The notes under the pieces: generated by a model | Databases searched by the model: none | What the model was told of the DNA's origin: nothing | What the model saw: the letters and a program-made list of their open reading frames with translations, nothing else | Position numbers and translations under genes: made by a program | From: Calliopsis andreniformis | Taxonomy: Eukaryota; Arthropoda; Insecta; Hymenoptera; Andrenidae | NCBI RefSeq assembly: GCF_051401765.1 | Contig: NC_135067.1 | Location: 20,827,501 to 20,891,500, forward strand | Reading direction: 5' to 3' | Length of the DNA: 64,000 bases | Shown here: one piece after another, positions 25,167 through 40,100 of the stretch | Layout: each line of letters starts with the position of its first letter | Position numbering within the stretch: position 1 is the first letter of the stretch

Positions 25167-28100
25167 ATTTCTTTTCTCTCCTTTTTCTTCATCTACCCCC
25201 TCCTCAGTCGGCCACCCCCTCCCAGCTTTCGGACCGACGCCAAAATTTATACCTGGCGGCTGCTACGGAGATGCACCCTCGTCTGAATGGAGGCAGGGCA
25301 TTCAACGGCGCCGCGAACTGTGAAACGAAAAATATATGGTTTCCAAAAGAACAGCCGTAGGTCGATCCTCGAAGGCGGAGGAGAACGGAAACGGCGAGCA
25401 GAGAGAGAGAGAAAGAGTGAGAGAAACAGAAGGGTGAGAGAAAGGAAATGAAACCGACGAGCAGAGAGAGTATGAAAGAAGGTGCGGGGAGAGAATAAGA
25501 GGCGAGAAAGACCCCGACGCGTAGAAGCTTTCGCGAGACTCTCCAATGGGAGAAACAGATTCCTTAGATTTTAGAGACCAAGATTAGTGCTGAAGAACGA
25601 CCCTGGACGTGTGTTACCTTGGACGGTATTGTCGACAGACAGTGGGACGTCTAATGACGAACGATGGGGACTTGTTGCCGTTCCAATGACCGACCCCCTG
25701 TGTTATATCGGTGATCTTCGGACCTTGGGATTTGGAAAACTATCGATTGCTCTATCATTAGTTTTCGAACTATTAGACTCGAATATTGGTTACAATGGAT
25801 GAGAGAATAGAAGATTATATTTGGAAAAAAATATTAATACTTAGGCCAAAGGTTGTAAGAGGACACAAGATGGAAAATCAAGCAGACGTAAATGATTAGC
25901 CAAGCATGTTTAGTCAACGAAAGTGGAAAGAAATCACCTAAGGGTTCCGCATAAAAATCCTCGTTAAAAGTTCAAACGCGGTAGCTTATGCTCGAAAGCT
26001 TACTTTCCAGAAGCTTAACAGCGCAAGAACGATCCCAAATGATCATTACCGTTTCTAATCCCCTATTCATAGACGTTAAACTGTTACACCGCGGAGGTTG
26101 CCGGGCGCCGAGTGCCCTGCGCTCGAAAACACTCGACAAAAAACGCCCTGAAGCGACAAAGTACTCCGCGAACTATTAACCTCGGTCGACAAAGCCGAGC
26201 AAACAAAACGCTGCACTTCTGTCCGCAATAATTTTTTATCCCTCGTATCTGGGCACAATGGAGGGCCTTTCCCAAGCGAGATATCCAGATCAAGCGTGTA
26301 GCGTGACGACGCTGCGTGTCCCCGGCACCCTAGCCCAGGGTACACGCTCACAATCAAGTGGGCCATTATTTGCCGAAAACTCGACAGGACAGCCGGGAAC
26401 CCGAAGGAAAATCATGCGAGATAAAAGGGGATGCTCGAAAGACATCAGGTATATCTAGCGCCAGCTCGCTGGATCCCCGAGAGTATCTGCCCCAGTGGAA
26501 TCTTCTCCTCAGGTATACGTGACCTTCCTCTAGGGTCCTTGGAACCCGAACAGCAAAAGGAGCCGATGCGCTGTTGGTGTCGGACAAAGGCAAAGCGATA
26601 TGGCGGCTTGTGGTGCTCGCGCGCGAGCAATGTTCACCGTGGCCGACGCGGTGTACGCACCGTTAGGCCCCATTTGTCTAGAACATCGGGATTTATGCCG
26701 AGGTTACTCCGCCCTTGGGCCTCCGAGAGTTCCACCGATTTACTTTTATGGCCCCTGCCTTAGCGCTGGTACAGCGCGCGGAGAAAGTCTTGCTTCTTCG
26801 TGGATGCTCCTGCCGAGGTTGCGCAAGGGAAAATGTTACACGCAGGAAACACGAGGGAATCGGTCCGCTGTGTAGGGGGACGGGGATGAGTTGTGAAACA
26901 TGGCCGAGCAGTGGAGATGACGCGTACAAGAAACTGTATCGCGAGCATCTTGCTCTGTGATTCAGCGTTAGAGGAATCTGATTCATCGATGCATGGCGGA
27001 TCGTTGGATGAGCATGCCGAGGATTTATGGAGACTGTTTTCTGTACGGTCAGTTCGTTTCATTCCGGACGCTACAAATGCAACCAGCAGACATAGACATA
27101 GATCAAGTGCAGAGGGGTTTCTTGAGTCAAGAGAACTCCAAATTGCGATACGAATTTATTATCGGGGATGTTCTATTTTCATTGCTTTCAAACTCTCTAG
27201 GATTCAGAGTCAAACAATTAAGTTCTCCACTTCTTCGAGGATACGTCCTCTTTTTACCTGACACTAAAAAGCTACCTGAAGCTACGCAAGCTTTCCGCCC
27301 CCTCACTCGAACCACCAAAGTCTCCTAGACCTCAAGATAAATACGCATCATCGTCGCCCGAACAAAGAATACTATAAAGCCGATAGAATTCCTGTACCGT
27401 TGATTCTCTATTCGTCTAAAACGACCAGGATTCGTACGAAAAGGTAACCCCGCCCTGAACCACAGTGCCAGAGGCCCAGCTATTCACGATTTGGGCTTAA
27501 GAGCCCGTGTGGAAAGGAGAGGGAGGAAGGTTCCTCAAGGTTGATTTCTACGCCACTTGTGCCTGCTCGGTATTGGCGCACGAACATTTTCTTCTCCCGC
27601 GTTCTCGGCTCAAATAGAAGACTTCTCCTCCCTCGCCCGACGGTATCCCGATTATCAGAGGTCCTTTGTCCCAAAGGACGCCGCACGTGGTGCGCGACCC
27701 AAGGTTGCCTGGGTCTTCTTTCGTGGGGACTCTGTTGGAGGAGTCACGTGCGAAAAGCAGCGAAGGTAAAAGTCGTCGGAGGTCCTCTGGCCTGTTTCAA
27801 CGAGGCTTACGATCCTCTCGGTGTTTACCCGACTGCTTAGCACGTCGTAAACGGATGACGAGTCTATTTCCTCGAAACGAACGGGCGAGGACACTGGCGG
27901 CGGAAGAAGGAGGGCTTGATGTATGTGCAGAGGACTTGTCGAAGAAATCTTAGAGATGTTGACAAAGAGGGAGGAAGGGGCGATAAAGAGGCGGACAAGA
28001 AGTAAGGGAAAAAAGTTATCTGCCGCATGAAGAGGATCTGGCCCAGCCAAGAGTAAACGATAATGATGACTTCCTGATTCAACGCTCGTCCCGACGACCA

Positions 28101-31100
28101 AGGAAAGATTTCGTGTACGGACCCTGCTTCAGCACACGCTGTTCGCGTACACAGTGTTTGTTTACACTGTGCCATCCCCGAGAGCAAGGAAACGCAGTCA
28201 CACGGAGGATCAACGATGCGTGGCTCCAAGTTTCATCGGGCCACGCTCATGGGAATACTCTCTGGGTACAGATACGGTATTAATGCGCGTCAAAGTCCCG
28301 ATAATGGCGACCCAGAACGTTATCGCGTTAAGTGGAAACATTCAACAGTTGTAATCGAGGATAATAAATAGCTTCCTGTGGACCATATCCAGAGAGCGCC
28401 TTGAAATTTTCTAAATATCGACGTCGTCTCGTTACCGTAATCTGTAAACAGTGCGATTCTGGATTCGAGAGCTGAAACATTTTTTCTGCTACTAAGGCGA
28501 TATCTTTCGCAGAATTCGATCGATGGAATTTTCAGTCATAAACAGAAGGATGCAAAAAATCATAAATTCCACGGTGATTCCAGAAATTTGGGCCTTCGGC
28601 GACTTCTACTTAACATAGCCAGATTTATATCAACAATCACCTCGCAAGGAATATTCTCTAAAATGAAACTCTAAAAATTCTGAAGCAGACGCAACACCTG
28701 CAGACCCCCCATGAACGTGTTTCATTAGCGAGGTGCCTCTCTTCCTTCGTCTATCGGTTTCTCAGGCCGAGTGCTCGCACAAAGACGCAAGGTCTCGCAG
28801 ATTTCTCACCGATGGCGAGCAAAAGAGAATACAAGGAGGAGTAGAAAAGAAAGGGGACGACGAGGCGGAGGGACGCGGCAGGAAAGGGTCTCGGGGCTGG
28901 ATGATTTTCCGCGAGTCACGCGAATTCGTGACTGAATCCCGAGAATCTGCCGGCGATGTGTCACGCTGGTGTGAAACGTCACGGCACTAGGAAGTGACCC
29001 CGAACTGTCGCTGGGCCCAACGCGCGCGTACCTGTGCACGACAATGTCCATAAACAATGGGAGCTATCTCGGGGATATCAACACGATGGCCGGTCGAGGA
29101 TCTGACCCAGGAACGGGGCCCTGACCCCAAACGTGCACCGGGACACGGGTTATCTTCCATATCGGCCCGGGACAGAAATGTCTCAATGCGCAATGCGGAT
29201 CTTTGTCGAAGGTGTGCGAATGCCGTGTTACCGGCGTTCTATCTCTGTCAAGGAAGTTCGCTTATCCAACGACCGAGCATCTGGCCACTTTGGGACAGAT
29301 TAATTATAAGGATTATGGAATCGAGGCTAGAGATAGCGCATGATTAATGCAGGCTCGCTGGTCAGTTTCGTTAAGACAATACGGAGCAACAATAGGAAGG
29401 AGCATTAAGAGGTGATGCATGGGAATGGTTTTGGAGGCCGCTGAATGAAAATTATACAGGCTGTTTAAGAGTTGTTGGTTTGCAGTTTGAGATTGAGATC
29501 AATGTACTCGATACAGATTAGATGGAGATATTTTCGTTTGGAGTATGTAGTAATTGGAGGCTGTGAATTTGTGTTCTTACTTGAGGAAAGTATTTCTAAG
29601 TATTTATATTAATTATTGTAAGACATGAATTGTATCTATCTGTGTAAAGTATTTTTGGCTATTTGTCTGACCAATTATTCGTCACGAACAGCGAAATTGG
29701 GTATCTTCAGAATACACAGAAGGAATGCACAATTTTCCCGGATATTTCACTGCCCGAAAGATATCGAAACGATTCATGGTGCTATAACTTTGAGCCGAGA
29801 AGTTCCAAAACCGATTTCAACGTACCATTTCCCTGTCGTAGGAACAAACATTTCCATAATCGTAAACCTTTCATCGACTCCCCTCCCTCGGGATCGGTCA
29901 GCGCCGCTGGTAGTGGTATCAGCCATAAAACTGAAGAAGCTATAACGTACCAAGGTCACGCCGCAAGCTCTCTCTCTCTGTCCACGCTTTCTTTCCGAAA
30001 GCCGAGTGCTAATATACCGAACGGTACTCGGTCGAAGAGTGGTTCCGTCTAATCGACATTCGGGATCGCCGTAAACTTGCCGATCGTAAAATTAAATCGT
30101 CGTTAAATGTGGTCGGGGGTCGCTGCGATCTTTCGTTGCTTTCACGAGTCGATGACAACGCTCGAGTGGCGGGGAGGCAAGAAAAAAGATTGGTCGAAAA
30201 AACGAAGTCAAATGCCACTGCATCACTCCTTAAATTGCTACCGAGGGGATGTAGTTGATATCTTGACGTTACGCCAAATGGTACCTTAAAATCTCGTGGT
30301 ATTCCATCTGCTATATTCGCCTCGGTTAATTTCGAGGGACCGTGATTGCGAGAAAAAATTAAACGGAGAAACGTTTAACCTCTTCAGGGGACCACTAACA
30401 TGGCGCAACATGTATGATTGTCAAAAGAAGATAGTAGGTACTTCAACGTGTACCTCATATGAACGCTAATTAATAATTGAGATTAATTAACAAATGGGCT
30501 GTATCTCTATCAACATAGTCCCTTTGTGGTTAACTATATGCTTTTCCATGTGTTAATCGACATGAATGCAACGGGGGTCTAGAGAGCGAAGACTGCGGTC
30601 GCTTTCGACACACTCGAAACGCCGCGACTGATAAATCTCTGGCTACCAAGCCGTCGGAACTCGGAAAGCACGCGCGTCGTCGGGGCGCTTCAGCCACGTG
30701 GTGCGCAACCTCTCGGGTCACACGACTATTTCTTTCGAGGAGGAGCATTTGATCACCGATCGGGACAGACACTCCTTCTACTCCCGTGGTTAGTCCAATT
30801 ACAAAGCAGTGGCACGTTGCGGCGCGTAAATTAGGGGAACCCTGGCCGAGACGAATTCCACCGCAAATTACAGACTCCGACTCTTCGAGGAGCCTAATAT
30901 ATGTTAAATAGGAATATTTTCAAATTATTACCATCACAGAATATAACACACATATAAATTATATTTATTCAGAATCGAGACATCCTAGAGAAAGCTTCCA
31001 TTCCACGAATCCTCTTTTTCATCCCCTCCAGCAGACACTACTCCATATTTAAAGTCTGAATTATAACATTGCCAAAGAAGTGGTCCGAGGATGGTCCGCT

Positions 31101-34100
31101 GAGACCATCGAGCGCCATAAATTCATAAAAGAAAAAGTCCCATTGTCACCTGTTCGCGTTGAATTCCGGCAGGCGAGGAGAATCGTGTCGCGGCTTTCGA
31201 CGCGCTTGATAAATCGACGCTACGAGACAGAGTCCCGAAAACACGTGCGCTGCGGTATAACGTCCCGGCGGACTATTTCTTTCAACGGCGGCCCTCTGAT
31301 CTCAGGCCGACTCTGACACTCCGTCTGGCCACTTTAGTGCCTCCATTCCACGCCTCGCGAGGGAGGTGGAACGGCGTGCGTTTGTACGCTTTGCACGGCT
31401 TTTAATAGGACGCTACGTCGCGGTACGCGTGGATCGATGAACTTTCAGTGGAGTCGCGCCACGCCGTCGGGATCGTGTTGTTCTCAGGCGAACGATAGGT
31501 CGTAGCTGCCCCCTGAGTTCTTACCTCGGACGCGAGCATCCCGAGCATCCTTGACTTTTTTCTCCGTCATTGATATGAATTCGGAGCATTCGAGGGAAGC
31601 TACAGTCGACGTCAAAAAAGACGAGGATAGTGGGTACAGTAGACTAGCTATCGTTACTGTACTATTTGGATACGACTGTGTCCCTCGTATCCCTTCGTAG
31701 AAAATGAAATGGTCTCTATATTTGTCAAAGGGCAGAGTGAAACGAAATGGAGTGGCGTCTGTGAGTAGCCACATCACTTTGATCACCTTGTATTTGGATT
31801 GGAGTAGGCCTTTTTAAGTCTCAGTTTTTACGGTCGATATGCAGATTGCTTGTCTCTGTTAATGTTGCAAATGAATGTTTTTATCTGTAACACGATCTCC
31901 CGCCGAGAACTTTGATCTTGAGTAACACGGGAGCAAAGGATCGTCGCTGACGTCTTCGGGCGTCGCGAAGAACGTCGTAAATTTTATAAATGCTTTCGTT
32001 GACGATATACTCACTTTGTCCCCTCTTTTAAAATCATAAACCACGCGATGACGGTGACGCGGCATATTTTCCTAAAGATTTATATTTGAAAAATAATTTC
32101 CTGACAATTCGGCGCCTGATGAAGCTGTGCCTCTTCAACTATTTCTTTGAACTGTGGCAAAATGAATTTCTTCTAGTTTGCTATCAAAATATTATACAAC
32201 GGCTCCTCTAGACTTGATTAATTTCATTCAGCCTAGGTTGAACGCTATTATTCACGGTGAAAGTTTCTCTCAGATTTCAAGTTTCAGTGAAACTTTCATC
32301 GAAACCCGAATACTTGATCGCTGAGGGAAGCCAGACCACAGCGAACAGCCACAAGTTCTCGAATCGGTTCGAATTTTTGAGAAAGCGGCAGAAATCGATC
32401 CGTAGTTCACCCTTCGACTATGAAATTCAATCGAACGTCGTTGTTTCCTCAGAAATCGCGTGAATCCCATAACCACCCGAAGCAGAATGGTTAGCAGGGG
32501 ATCAACCACGGTAAAATGTGATGGATTGTTGGTGGTAACAGGTCTCTTTTACGCAATCGGTCGATTCTTCGCGTCGCTACTTGGAGGATGAAGAGAATTT
32601 TGCTCCGAGGGTCAAATAATCAAGAGACTCGTTAACTTTATTTCGCCTTCAGTGCTCAAGAATAACATTTCTTCCCCAACTTTTTTCCATGCTCGTAAAC
32701 CCGACGGGATTATCGAAGCTCGAGGAAAACTCGCGATAGATTAACGCAATTAGGATACGAAACTTTTTCGTGTGACTCAGCGAGAAAAGAGCCGCCAGAT
32801 TTTCATCCACAATTGCTCCATCTTTCCTTTTCGTCTTGAAGCAATTGTGTGCCCAGATGTAGGCGTAAATTATGAATCTCCAGACATTGGATTATTGGAA
32901 AAAGGAGAATGTTCCCGTCGTCATCGAGACTCTATTGTGCAGAAAGCGGGATGAGCAAAATGCAGAAGAGTAGCAGGAAGTCTGGTCTAGCCGGTGGGGT
33001 ATACGAGAATAGACCGAACGAGGGACAGATTCGTTCTTAAGAGAGAGAGAGCAGACGCTGGGAGGAAGAATACAATAAATATTTGAAGTTAACTAATAAT
33101 AACGCCGGCTCCTCGTTCTAATGGCACGGAGAAGACGAAAAGACGCCGCCGCCAGGCGACATAGACGCCCCCCGGCAAGAGGAGCACGACGACGACCGAC
33201 AAGAGGATCACCCGCGCACGCTTTTACATAACGCATTAATGTCGTGCATTAAATGGGCCGACTGCTGTGGCGCATAGTGGACCATCTTGCAGGAAGTTAT
33301 TATAAATACGGCACGAGATCGTGGTATTCGTCACGGTACGGAAAGCCACGGTTATGCCGTCTTTTATAAATAATTTAAAAGTCAGATCCAGGGAGAGGGG
33401 GGACAAAACGGAAAGATGTTTCGGCAAAAATGTCGCGACGACGATGGAAATAGATTTAAAGAATCGCATACGGAACAGCAGTCTTCTTTTATATTCTTGG
33501 GACCGTGCATGTTACGTTGGAGGCAATCTCAGGGTACTCTCGTTCTTCTTTATGGCCGGCTTTGCTGGATGTCGAGACTTCCTCTACTTTCGTTGAGTCT
33601 CGGAAAGGGGGGCTCGTTTATTAAGAGTAATTGAATTAAGGCGATTTTGGAGGGACTTTCCCTAAAATCTTTGAAGTATTGGATAGTCGCAGGGCTTTGT
33701 GGAACTCTCTTTGAGGAGTTGAAATGATTTTCTTTGACAATAAGAAATGAAAACATCTGAATTTGTTGAAGGAGCAACTGCTGAATGACTCAACAATTGT
33801 CGAAACAATTCGAAACGGCTATTTCAGAGCAGCAACAGTCAGGATCGGGGAAATCAGACCAACGTTAATGGTGTCCATTCAGACTCGTTAAAATAACTGC
33901 CATAAAAATAATGACGCTGAGCAATCCACGGTCGCGTCGGGTTTATGTCGGATTGTGATGGTTGCCAGTGCGAGAGGAACAAAGGGCCAGTGTTATATGG
34001 TGCAAAAATAAAAGCAGTTTGGGGGTGACCAATCACAGAGCACGGTCGAAACCGTGGAGGCAAGCAGGTGCAACAGAGAGGTGATACGTAACGCGTATCT

Positions 34101-37100
34101 GGAAAGGAATAAGGGATTCCCATATTCCCATATTCCCGGCATATTACTCGAATTTGCATAGAAAATTAACATTCCGGTCGCCGGTTCGGCACACGGACAG
34201 CGCTCTTTCATCGTGCGTGTCGTGGCGATACGCTACCGTGACTAACGCGCGAATTATCATAATTACGAGAAACGGAATCAGGAATCGTCTCCTCCTAAGC
34301 CTGTCTGAAAGGAGAGAGAACCGTAGAGGCCGAAAATCGAGAATCGTTTTAACGAACCATCGGCTCTTTTAAATAATTCATACGAGTCCCTGTCTCAGTC
34401 ACGCCGTAAATTTTCAATACTAATTCCCGGCGAACATTACAACACACCATGCCTCGTCAGCGGTCAAATAGAAAAGAGAGAGGAAAATACGCATTATACG
34501 GGCACAATGCTTGTCTACGGAATGAACATGATGAATGAAAGAGTCAAACGATGGTCTCGAAGACGGTAACGTCCAAGGATCCATCCACGCTCCGTCTTTT
34601 TGCTCCTCTTGCTTTCTGTTTTTCCCTCGCGCTCGCGCGTACGCGCACTCTCCTTGTCTCCTCCTCCCTCGTTTTCTCCTCCATTCGCCCTCTTTGACGC
34701 AGTCCCAGCTTTGATATTCCTGCCAGAATATCCCACTTATACATAGTTAGTGCATAAGCCTGCTGCTGCTTTCTCCGCTCGTCTCTCCCTCTCTCCGCCC
34801 CTTTTGTCCTGCGTTCCTCTACGTCTCTCCCTCGCGTTACCCTTCCTCTATGCCTCTTCGTTCTTCCAGAGTCTCTTCCTACAGCGAGGGTACAATTTCC
34901 TCCGCGTTTCTCATCGAGTCTTTGTCCCGTCGCGTCGTCCGCGAAACGACGTTGAACGCTTTGAATCGCGCTCCGTCGGCGTGTTCCGTTCTTCAGAGAT
35001 AACTGAGCGGATGGATTCCCCTGATGCGGCGAAACGAAGGTCAGGGATCGATGATTAAGGGATCTCGTTGCGGGAGAGAGCGTGTCGTTTTGTACGACGC
35101 CGTCGATCGCGGCGGTTTCCATTGCTTCTTCGATCCTGCGTTCCTTTCCGCGTGATTCCTGAATACCGTGAACCCCGTGGAAGAACGACGGTAATTACAC
35201 CGATAGGAATCTCGCGTAATTGCGGCTCGAGAGGCGATAACTTTTTACCATCGACTCGCCCCCCCCCCCTCCCTCTTTTTCTAAGCCGATCGTCGAATAG
35301 GGAAGCGATAGAGCTGAGGTCAACGGGCATATGGCAGCTGTAAATTCGTGTTATTGTGGGTGGAAGAAACCTTTTCCAAATTATAGGAATACCTTTTGCT
35401 TCAGATCAGTATTTCGGTGGACCACCCAACTTTACCATGGATTCTATCACGGGATTTCGCGAAATTCCCAAATGGATACTGAGATATTGTGGAGGGGACA
35501 AATATTTAGCCTTCCTATAAAATCGAAAAACGCGGCGAATAATTTGGAATTGAATGAACGTATTTCGTAGCAAGTATCGAAGGAGAAAGAAAAGGGGTGG
35601 CGTAGACTGTAGGCGAAATTGACCTCGGCCAAACACGATCGACAGATTCTATTTCCAGGGGTCCCGAAAACGACGGAGGTCCACTGAATCGGGACACGCC
35701 CACTTTTTCGCTGTTCCAATTAGCCGGAAGCCCTTGTGCAGGTTTTATTTGTTAGTTGATTGGTGTCGAGCAGACAGTAGTGGGAATTAATGAAGACAGT
35801 TGGGGGGTAGGATATGTCGAGCAGTTATTGGCCCGTCCAGTAATCTCGTCGGTGTTCGCGGATTTTGCAGAGCTTCGCATCTCGTCGAAGCAATTAGCCC
35901 CGCAGACACGATCGACCGAAAGGGACCCGCGATACGTGCATTAGACGAGTGACACGGAAATTACGAATAAACGCGTGGAGGCCTGGGTGTCTCATGATCA
36001 ATTACCAAAGAAAAATACACGACCATGGAAAGAGTGATACTTTCTGGTGTTCTCCAATGATAGACACTTCCTTCTAAGTATAGTTCAATAACATAACAAT
36101 GTCTACTTCAATATTTGGAATACGATGAGCCTTTCCACGAGTATGTGACGTTATTACAAGACAACGTTGTTATAAGAGAAGGGGATAAATAGCTAACGCG
36201 AGCCTGGTCTGATCGTTAGTGTCGGATAGACGAAAAGCGTGTCGAAGGAGCCCTCGATATTCAAAGACGCGCAGGTTTCAGGTTCGAAGGGGTCACTGTA
36301 GATTCCCCATACATATTCATGCCGAGTATTTACCTAAGGCCAGAAAAGAACTGTTAAGAACCAAGGCAACGTATCGCATTAATACTCCGAGGGTCCTCGA
36401 CGAGATCCTACGAATACGTAGGTATATGCAAATGACACCATTCCCGCCGGGGAAACCTTTAAATCACACATCGAGGCTACCAATAACACATCAACGATCG
36501 TAACACAAAGACAGCCTTTATACGCCGGCGTACCAGCAGCGACGAGCACCAAAACGCTCGTCCTCGAGTTAAAAGGATCGCGTTCTATGTACCGTAACAT
36601 GCAATAACAGCTTCCATTGGGCATACTTCGAGACTGGGGATTAAAATAACAAATAGAGGTGGAATAATCGATGAAGAGGGAGACGCGTGTTACGCGTAAT
36701 CGGCGTAGACGTCCATGACGAGGGCTCGCGGGGCAGTTTTTGCAAGGCTGAAATTCGATCATCGTCTCTTCAGAAGTCCGCTCCGCCGCGAGATTGATGG
36801 CGGCGATATTTAATCGATGCGGAGAAGCGGTTGAAGGCGCTAATTTTAAAGCCCCGCTGCCAAAGATCGTACAGTGTTGCAGATCCTTGTAAAAAGGAAG
36901 AGCAGGGAAAAGATACGCAAACAGGTTACGATCGTGGAACGTCCGACGTCTCGGCTATTTAAATTTCCTTCGCCGCCTCCTACCGTCCGCTTATCTCGCT
37001 TGGTCGACAACAGCGAGAAAGGGACGGCGAGGAGCTTGAAGGGGGGAATCTTTTCCTTCAAAACGAAACCTCTAGCGAATTTATATATCACAATTCACCG

Positions 37101-40100
37101 CGCATCGCTGCCATTAACGCGTCGACGACCGGAGAACAAGGCAGGCCACGGTACATCAACCTCCGTGGAAACGGAGCTGCCCGGGCCGAAGTACCAAAAG
37201 GAGCCACGACGTGCTTTTATCGCGAGTAATTCGGGCCACGATCGTACGTATACGGTGTCTAATAAATTCGTGAATGGCCAGCCTGCGACTGAAATGTCCT
37301 ATACACCCACGCGCAACGCACGCACACAGAGGTGCCGTATCGCGCGAGCAGACCAGCGGCCGAACGGGAATACGCTCGGGCCTCCTCTCCGCTCCGCGCG
37401 CTTGTGTTTGCCGCGTGCCTCGACTCTCGAGGTTGTTGGCGTTGGTTGCGCGCGCTTAGGGTGGGTACCGAGGCCCGACGAACCGACATGGGGGCACCGA
37501 GAGAGAGCGGATATTATCGCCAAACGTTAATTTGGTCGAGGCCCGGCCTACCTTCCAATTTTCGAGCCCTTACACGCCCACTTACGAGATTGTCCGTTAA
37601 TGCTCCGAAACGTCGAGACGCGTTTTCGACGCCCGCGTTTTACCGCCACGGTGTGCTTTACGGACTCCACGGAACTCTCTCTAGATCTTGCTTGCGTGGC
37701 GAGTTATGGAAATAATGTCTACACGTGTAGGGGGAAATGAAACGTAATGATGAAGATAGATCACGGTAGTCTGTGTGCAGGGAACTCCAAGGTGCAAGTA
37801 CTTTTGGGTCCTGGGTTTTAGACGTCTAGGTATTGAGTTTCTTTAGGTCTTAAACGTTTCTCAGATTGTAGACCTCTATGCTTTCTCTATGGAGGTTGGA
37901 TCCTAGATTTCTGGGTACTGAACTTCTAAAGGTCCTAAGTTTCCTAATATCACAGTAGCCTAGACCCCTATTAAATTTTCCTAAGCAATTCTATACATTC
38001 CAGCTTCTATGTATTATGTTTCCCTAGAACCTAGACCTTCAAACAGCTCTCCGCGCATTGAAAGAAAACACTTCGATGCAGTAAATGCTGACACAGCGCG
38101 GAAATTTCGCTCTGTCCTTGCAAGAAGATATTCATAAAAGACTTCCTTATTTGTTTGCAGTTTCGAAACCGATAACGTCCCTTGTATGCACAAATGTCGC
38201 GATACTGCAACGATAAGGTAACGCATATAAAGAAATCGCTCGTGGGACCTTCAGGCTGAAATTAAATTGTGCGTTGCGAAAAGAGTGGCCGCGTCCGTTC
38301 AGGCGTTAAGAAAACAGGGAAACCGTATTTCAACGGTGGCTGAACATTCCCGCGGACACGCGGCCATCACGCGGTCGTGTATCTAATTTATGTAACGCAG
38401 AACAAATATACGCCGCAGCCGCGTGCGTACGTAAACGGCGAAAGGAAAATAAATACGAAGGGCGAAACAAGTGGAGCGTCCCCGAGAAGCAAGAAAATAG
38501 TTCCTGCGCCGATTCGTAGGCCCCGAAATAGGGCGGTGTGAACAGCAGGAGACGTTACTGTACACCGCGCAACGTGGAACAGACGTGTATTGGCGTGTGT
38601 GAGCGCCGTTCGAAAGAACCGGTTATATAGAAACCGTCCTCCACCTTCCTCCTCTTCTTCTACTACTTCTTCTGCCTCTTCTTCTTCTGCTTCTTCTACG
38701 CCTCCCTTTCTACTCATTCGCCGACCTTTCGTTCCATCCTCGCCAAGTATCCAGCAAGCTCTGCTACATAATACAAGCCAGCATCTATACACAGACGAGC
38801 CTGTGCACGTGCACATACGTGCACACACGCGCAGAGGCCGTATGTACACTTACGTGGGGTCCCGACACCACGGGCGCCTGCCTATCTGACATTGGGTGCC
38901 TACGAGGGCGAGTCCGCATCGTTTCTTTTTCTCCCTTTCCTGACCTGGCTACCGACAGACCCCAGGGGAACCATGTACTCCCTGCGAGGATCCTCCGGGG
39001 GCGTCGGAATTTCGCGGATACCTCACGGATAGCCTGCTTTCCGACCGAACGATACGCGGAAATGCTCGAATCTGTTGTACCCTCCTCGAGACATCCCGCG
39101 GAGAACGAGAGGTGGTCGTTAACGTTTACAGTCATCGCGTTGATGTTTCTGAATTCATTTTCAGAACGATGGATGTTTCTTGACGAGCTGTTAGGTATAT
39201 TCGGGATGTACTTTTTTCTCTTACGAAGAGTCGATTTAGATATTCGGAGGTTTCGGGCTTTCACGGCCCGGTTTTCTACAGTTCTTACTGCTGAGGCTTT
39301 CGAGTATAAGTCGTGTCCTTTTGCAATAAATTTCTACACTGCTGAGTGTGTCATTTAACCCCTGGCAGCAGTCAGAACCGTATCTAAGTTTTGTTTGTAT
39401 CTGTTAGACATTGAGAACTTTTCACTAAGGTCCAATACGCTGATACTAATAAATGTGTTTCTCTGTTTCAGATTTCGAATAGACAATACAGACCACATAA
39501 TAGACGTGAACAAGAACAACGCGGCGTTCGAGTACGATCAAGTGAATATAATGTGTCCCGTGTATCAACCGGGGACGTATGACGATGACGCAGAGAAGTA
39601 TATCATCTACAACGTAAGTATAAGAGATCGCAATTCAACCAAGTATCCAGTCACGCTTCCGGTAAAAGTTTGTTACGAGCTATTCCTTGTTCGACGCGCA
39701 CTCAGATCAACAGATAAATCGAATTACACGACTGTAGGGACCCATTATTCGAAATAAAAAATTGTCAAAGGGCGTTGCGGCGGTGTTTAGACAGCTGTTG
39801 CTACTCGAAACTCGTTCGTTAACTCGCTCAGACCCCCAAGAACGACTTCCGCTTCGTAGCCAACTTTTGACACTGCGGCACCCTCGAGGGGATGCTCACA
39901 GGTCTGTTCTACCCTGCTCATAAAAATATTCACGATGGAATATCGTTAGCCGACATTCCTCAAATAACAGAAATCGCTCGAGCCGTGTACCTAACTGCGT
40001 CTAATCGAGGACCGCAGAAAGAGCACCACGTTCCATAAATCAAATTGTTGCTAACGTCGCGAAAGTTCCCCCATTCTAGCTTTCACCAAATTCCAATATA

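Larger units (their letters stand above)
5101..39471 (+). other. Ephrin intron 1, about 34.4 kb, no other gene recognised
   Basis: The donor GTAAGT at 5101 pairs with an acceptor ending TTTCAG at 39471. Inside I found no exon, transposase, reverse transcriptase or structured RNA I could support. GC-rich, CpG-dense islands occur near 12.9-13.7, 21.8-22.2, 26.5-26.9, 27.5-27.8 and 37.1-37.7 kb; these produce long chance frames on both strands. Simple repeats include a TC tract (25141-25166), a C11 run (35259-35269), a TTC-rich tract (38643-38698) and a degenerate minisatellite (37806-38040). Long first introns of guidance genes commonly hold enhancers, but none is identified here. Confidence 0.7.

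Noticed and set aside
34544..35122. 192-codon minus-strand frame rich in Arg/Glu/Lys
   Set aside because: The composition follows the CT-rich plus strand (purine-rich minus strand); there is no domain or splice context.
36874..37530. 218-codon plus-strand frame
   Set aside because: GC-rich, CpG-dense DNA with few stops; overlapping frames are open on both strands and none resembles a protein family.
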